In this document: positions 6,841 to 9,643 of the stretch, piece by piece
How positions within the stretch are numbered: position 1 is the stretch's first letter
Layout: each line of letters begins with the position of its first letter
From: Thermoplasmata archaeon
GTDB lineage: Archaea > Thermoplasmatota > Thermoplasmata > Thermoplasmatales > Thermoplasmataceae
Reading direction: 5' to 3'
Length of the DNA stretch: 9,643 nucleotides
Assembly (NCBI GenBank): GCA_021835265.1
Contig: JAKBQK010000144.1
Span: forward strand, 1 to 9,643
Notes under the pieces: model-generated
What the model was told of the DNA's origin: nothing
The model's input: only the letters and a program-made list of their open reading frames with translations
Database searches by the model: none
Program-made: the position numbers and the translations under genes

Positions 6841-7659
6841 TCAGTAGAACTCAATCATTTCCCTAAATTCCAATGCTAGACTTCTGATTTTATAGCTCGT
6901 GGGTGTGTGTGCTATTTTTAATCCGATGAGCGTTAGAAACATCATCGCAACGGTTTTTAGCCCAACAGGAAGTTGAGACCCACCCCTGTGGGACCACTCG
7001 ATTCCGACTTCCTTGGGTTTGAGGCCCATTAGCTTCAGGTTGTAAGAGATGGCGATATTGAATGTTCTGTCTCGAATAGTTATTCTCCTGGCTAACTCTG
7101 ATGCAACATCCCAGCGGAATGCCTTGAGGCCACAAAATGAATCCTTCTCCCTGACACCTAGTATTGCCAGAGCAAGGTAGTGATACATACGTCCTCCAAT
7201 AATATTTATAGGGCTTTCCTTTTTTCCAATCTTCGCTCCCTCTGCCCACCTTGAACCGTAAGCAGCAGGGTTGTCATTACCTATCAAAGAGCATACACGT
7301 TTGACCTCATACCACGGTGCAGCGCCATCGGCGTCAACAAAGCACACCACGTCACCTTTAGCAATTTTGATTCCATTGAACACCGCGCCTCCCTGACCAA
7401 GTCTCTCCCTGTATTCGATAACCCTGACCTTCTTGCCTGATTCTACCGCCACCTTTGGGGTTCCGTCATTTCCATCGAATATGACAAGTATTTCCAGAAT
7501 CTCCGGAATATTATTCTCAAGTTCTCTTATTGTTTGCCCGATCCTCCTTTCTTCATTAAAAGCAGGTATAACAATCGTAAGATACTCCCTACTATGATTA
7601 GAATGATAGTCTATTGCATAGTTCGACTTATTTTTAAGGTTCAAAGGGGGGAAGCCCAT
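6841..7659 (-). CDS. GT2 family glycosyltransferase, ALG5/DPM1-like dolichyl-phosphate sugar synthase
   Basis: Probably transfers glucose, mannose or a related hexose from UDP or GDP to dolichyl phosphate at the inner membrane face. In the 272-residue GT-A protein, LTIVIPAFNEE (27-37) opens the domain. IFDGNDGT (60-67) is the family's DDGS-like site, RLGQGGAVFNGI (86-97) is the ALG5-like loop, and DADGA (109-113) is the metal-binding DxD motif. DSFCGLKAFRWD (173-184) and EWSHRGGS (221-228) complete the acceptor-side motifs. These favour ALG5-type dolichyl-phosphate glucosyltransferase over a protein-directed enzyme, but the sugar is not certain. No N-terminal membrane anchor is present; a hydrophobic stretch (232-250) could lie on the membrane. 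The ATG is firm, with an in-frame TAA two codons before it. The gene is divergent from the flippase and may lead a transcript with the next GT4 gene. Confidence 0.88.
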   Translation of the reverse strand: MGFPPLNLKNKSNYAIDYHSNHSREYLTIVIPAFNEERRIGQTIRELENNIPEILEILVIFDGNDGTPKVAVESGKKVRVIEYRERLGQGGAVFNGIKIAKGDVVCFVDADGAAPWYEVKRVCSLIGNDNPAAYGSRWAEGAKIGKKESPINIIGGRMYHYLALAILGVREKDSFCGLKAFRWDVASELARRITIRDRTFNIAISYNLKLMGLKPKEVGIEWSHRGGSQLPVGLKTVAMMFLTLIGLKIAHTPTSYKIRSLALEFREMIEFY

Positions 7660-7675
7660 CTTGGGTTAATTAAAA

Positions 7676-7694
7676 TTATATATTATATTTTTTT
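7676..7694 (-). promoter_or_regulatory. TATA/BRE promoter of the GT2 gene
   Basis: On the minus strand an A7 tract leads into ATATAATATATAA, placed about 17-29 bases before the ATG. This is the clearest archaeal promoter in the window. Its spacing implies a leaderless or very short-leader mRNA, in line with the absence of a Shine-Dalgarno sequence. Confidence 0.6.
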
Positions 7695-7701
7695 CACTAT
7701 C

Positions 7702-7717
7702 GGAACTTTCTTGTTCC
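7702..7717. promoter_or_regulatory. Inverted repeat GGAAC-tttctt-GTTCC
   Basis: Five-base perfect arms with a six-base spacer sit just upstream of the GT2 promoter elements, in the middle of the 118-base divergent region shared with the flippase gene. The placement suits a regulator site for either direction, but the repeat is short and could be chance. Confidence 0.25.
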
Positions 7718-7747
7718 CTCTTCGTAGAGTGGATGTCTGTGGAAAGA

Positions 7748-7763
7748 TTTAACTTATGTTAAA
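7748..7763 (+). promoter_or_regulatory. Palindrome TTTAAC-TTAT-GTTAAA at the flippase promoter
   Basis: Six-base perfect arms with a four-base spacer put the two half-sites one helical turn apart. The repeat ends 15 bases before the flippase ATG and covers the position where a TATA box would be expected for a leaderless start. It is either the core promoter itself or an operator overlapping it. The AT-rich content makes chance symmetry possible. Confidence 0.35.
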
Positions 7764-7777
7764 AATACAATATAAGA

Positions 7778-9313
7778 ATGTCCGAGGTACACAATAGGTC
7801 GGTAGGGATCGATGCAATCTACCAGTACACCGGATCAGGCGTTCAGTTGTTTTCTGGAGCCATTTTTTATGTGATAGCGGCTAGGATGTTTAGCACTTCC
7901 GGTGTAGGTGCCATAGCCCTTTTCCTTGCCATCATTGGGCTCTTCAACGTCATTTTTTCTATGGGTTTGGGAACTGCTGCACAGCACTTCACTTCTTATA
8001 ACATAGGAACTGGAAACTTGCCCGGAGTCAGAAAAACAATTTTCAAAATAATTCTATGGGGTTTTTCTCTTTCGATGGCTGGTCTGCTCACTTTATTGCT
8101 TTTGAGCCCAATTGTATCACTCATTTTTCTGCACACCTATACATATACGCGCCTCATTCGCCTCCTGAGTATTGTTCTTCTGGGGAATATTTTGCTCGGC
8201 ATTTTGAATGGTGCCCTCCTTGGAATGCAGAATTTCAGAACATCTGCCCTTTTGGGCATAGTTGTGTGGATTGTATATTACTTCGGATCCATCGTTCTTG
8301 CTTACACATTCCACAATATAGATACAATAGTGTTTGGATGGATCTTCGGAATCTTTTTAGGCATCGCTCTTGAGTTAATTGTTGTTATCATGGGAGTGAA
8401 GAGATTCAAGGGACCAGGGAATTCCCCCCCTAACCTACTTATTTTTAGGTATTCATTACCGATCCTGGTTTCCGGTATAATCTCTTACGGAGCCGCCTAC
8501 ACTGACAGATTCATAGTCGCTGGTTTATTGAGCCTCTCCGACTTGGGAATTTACAATTTTGCCCTTCTGATTTCAACCTCTGTCGCATTTATAGCTATTC
8601 CATTTAACAGCATCCTTATGCCTAAATTTTCTGAGCTTTTTGGAAACGGTCGATTTACAGAGATAGCAAGTAGAGTCAGGGCTTCTTCACTACTACTAAC
8701 ATCTATTTATGTTCCACTAGCGTTAGGTGTTGCCGCTCTTTCTGGCCCAGCACTTCTATTAGTTGGAGGAGTTGATTATAGTGGTGGCTCTGTGCCCCTA
8801 AGAATAATTATGTTCACCTCCGCATTGTTCGTTTCATCGAACATCCTAATTCAGGCGATAGCCTCTGTGAGAAAGACAAAGGTGTTTCTTTACGTGAGTG
8901 CCGCTACACTGGCTAGCAATGCAATCCTTTCAATAATCCTGATCCCAAGACTCGGTTTGATCGGGGCTTCTATCGGATATTCTTCAGTGTACGCTGCGTC
9001 ATTTATTCTTCTTTACTATTTCTCAAGAAGGATGAATCTGGTGAAACTTGACATATCCGGGATTATAAAAGTATGGATCTCATCAGCCATCATGTTTGCA
9101 GTGGTGGAGCTATCACAACTCACGCTGGGTGAGATGTATGGAAGCACGTTACTGCTATTGCCAGTTTACATCCTTTTTGGAGCTATCTCTTATATTTTCT
9201 GTGCAAAGCTGTTTGGGATATTCGGAAAGGAAGATAGGGACCTGGTCCTTTCGCTTTTTCCTGAGAAATACTACGTGTTGAGGAAAGCCCTCTCTTTTTT
9301 TGTTATTCACTGA
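7778..9313 (+). CDS. Wzx/MATE-like oligosaccharide flippase (polysaccharide biosynthesis protein)
   Basis: Would turn lipid-linked oligosaccharides, or possibly the dolichyl-phosphate sugar made next door, across the membrane. The 511 residues contain about 12-14 hydrophobic segments spread from 18 to 478, the usual plan of the PST/Wzx branch of the MOP superfamily. Family-like features are the N-terminal amphipathic start with QLFSGAIFYVIAARMFS (23-39), GLGTAAQHFTSYNIG (63-77), and the second-half start YSLPILVSGIISYGAAYTDR (225-244), followed by LGIYNFALL (256-264). Family symmetry puts this second repeat near the middle, as seen. The ATG is fixed by an in-frame TAA six codons upstream. The gene ends in a T7 run inside its last codons, and its stop codon overlaps the start of a transposase fragment, so the extreme C-terminus (about the last 5-8 residues) may have been altered by an insertion event. 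No AglB-like gene is in view. Confidence 0.92.
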   Translation: MSEVHNRSVGIDAIYQYTGSGVQLFSGAIFYVIAARMFSTSGVGAIALFLAIIGLFNVIFSMGLGTAAQHFTSYNIGTGNLPGVRKTIFKIILWGFSLSMAGLLTLLLLSPIVSLIFLHTYTYTRLIRLLSIVLLGNILLGILNGALLGMQNFRTSALLGIVVWIVYYFGSIVLAYTFHNIDTIVFGWIFGIFLGIALELIVVIMGVKRFKGPGNSPPNLLIFRYSLPILVSGIISYGAAYTDRFIVAGLLSLSDLGIYNFALLISTSVAFIAIPFNSILMPKFSELFGNGRFTEIASRVRASSLLLTSIYVPLALGVAALSGPALLLVGGVDYSGGSVPLRIIMFTSALFVSSNILIQAIASVRKTKVFLYVSAATLASNAILSIILIPRLGLIGASIGYSSVYAASFILLYYFSRRMNLVKLDISGIIKVWISSAIMFAVVELSQLTLGEMYGSTLLLLPVYILFGAISYIFCAKLFGIFGKEDRDLVLSLFPEKYYVLRKALSFFVIH

Positions 9314-9449
9314 TTACAACGAATGCAGGCCGCATTCATCCATCGATTATTACCCTCCCAGGGTGTTCAGAAGGAAGTTCCTGGATGACCCAGCATTCAG
9401 GGAAAGATTCGAAAAGAAAGAAGTTGGGGTGGAACTAGATGAGAATTGA
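9312..9449 (+). pseudogene. C-terminal remnant of an rve-type (IS3-like) transposase
   Basis: Translated from 9312 in a frame different from the flippase, 45 codons run to a TGA at 9447. They begin DYNECRPHSSIDYYPP and continue VFRRKFLDDPAFRERFEKK. The YN-x2-RPHSS-x2-Y-x2-P signature is the end of the integrase core (rve) in IS3-like and related transposases. Such proteins are typically several hundred residues long, so only the tail remains; the DDE region is missing. The first codon overlaps the flippase stop codon, so the scar begins exactly where the flippase ends. The fragment has no start codon of its own and is unlikely to be translated. It is too short and too out of place to be a working gene. 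Confidence 0.8.
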
Positions 9450-9453
9450 GGAG

Positions 9454-9485
9454 AGGTGTTCCAATTTCTAATGGGACAGAACAAT
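9454..9485. mobile_element. Candidate right end of the insertion sequence
   Basis: About 5 bases after the transposase stop lies GGTGTTCCAATTTC followed by TAATGGGACAGAACA. Read inward from the right this gives TGTTCTGTCCCATTAG, similar in style to insertion-sequence terminal repeats that begin TG and follow closely after the transposase stop. The left end is not in the window, so the repeat cannot be matched to a partner and no target duplication can be shown. Confidence 0.35.
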
Positions 9486-9643
9486 ATTCGGAGAGTGTTA
9501 AACCAATTTTGATTTGAAACGGGTGACCATTTAGGCAAAAGACATTTTAATAGAAGATAGGTCAGATTTTGCCAATGCATTTAGCAAATTATAGTGTAAT
9601 TAGATAGAGAAAAGCGTATTCATCAGTTTGCGATGTACGATCG
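9486..9643. other. Non-coding tail of the window
   Basis: No open frame worth calling is seen on either strand. The one visible structure is a seven-base inverted repeat, GGCAAAA (9534-9540) and TTTTGCC (9567-9573), with a 26-base loop. The stretch is AT-rich and probably the flank or debris of the insertion sequence, or the upstream region of a gene beyond the window. Confidence 0.45.

Noticed and set aside
6890..7249. Minus-strand 119-codon open frame inside the GT2 gene
   Set aside because: It is a shifted frame of the GT2 coding sequence. The GT2 frame carries all the motifs, and the alternative product is rich in W, C and Q without structure.
7534..7752. Plus-strand 72-codon open frame over the GT2 start and the divergent promoter
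   Set aside because: It lies antisense to the conserved GT2 N-terminus, crosses the strongest promoter in the window, and its translation shows no recognisable pattern.
9350..9580. Minus-strand 76-codon open frame near the right end
   Set aside because: It is the mirror of the transposase remnant read on the plus strand, which has a clear family signature. The minus-strand translation has none.
1..9643. tRNA, rRNA, CRISPR array, restriction or other defence genes
   Set aside because: None was seen on either strand when read through by eye. All intact genes belong to glycan synthesis or export.

Overview
The window reads as a surface-glycan (N-glycan or polysaccharide) assembly locus from an acidophilic archaeon, most likely of the Thermoplasmatales (Thermoplasma, Ferroplasma or Cuniculiplasma relatives). 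The basis is indirect. There is a DUF2079 membrane protein and an ALG5-like dolichyl-phosphate glycosyltransferase. Most genes lack Shine-Dalgarno sites, and AT-rich TATA/BRE-like boxes sit about 20-30 bases before several starts. GTG and TTG starts occur, and GC content is moderate to low by eye. No marker gene fixes the species.

Layout. Bases 1-204 are AT-rich, non-coding, and hold T-run terminator candidates for the minus-strand operon. Bases 205-2391 (minus) carry a tight two-gene operon: a DegT/PerA-type sugar aminotransferase followed 6 bases later by GDP-mannose 4,6-dehydratase (gmd). Bases 2392-2820 hold no intact gene but contain what looks like a decayed transposase C-terminus and an inverted-repeat end. 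A DUF2079 multi-pass membrane protein follows (2821-4377, minus). It is divergent from a GT4-type glycosyltransferase (4477-5631, plus). That gene converges, 14 bases apart, on a second GT4-type glycosyltransferase (5646-6686, minus). An ALG5-like GT2 enzyme (6841-7659, minus) is divergent from a Wzx/MATE-like oligosaccharide flippase (7778-9313, plus). Directly at the flippase stop codon lies the last 45 codons of an rve-type (IS3-like) transposase (9312-9449), with a plausible insertion-sequence end after it. The rest to 9643 is non-coding.

How the genes may work together (inference). Gmd and the aminotransferase would turn GDP-mannose into GDP-perosamine or a similar GDP-4-amino-4,6-dideoxy sugar. 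The two GT4 enzymes would add nucleotide-activated sugars to a polyprenyl-linked precursor on the cytoplasmic face, and the flippase would turn it over. The GT2 enzyme would make a dolichyl-phosphate hexose. The DUF2079 protein, whose family has been likened to GT-C enzymes, is a candidate to use that lipid-bound sugar outside the cell. No oligosaccharyltransferase (AglB) is in the window.

The genes sit in at least five transcription units on alternating strands. Insertion-sequence debris lies on both sides of the 2.8-9.3 kb core, which suggests a rearranged, possibly transferred, variable glycan island. The most interesting points are the possible GT2/DUF2079/flippase lipid-linked-sugar module, the sequon-rich tail of the DUF2079 protein, the transposase scar at the flippase stop codon, and small inverted repeats in the divergent promoters.
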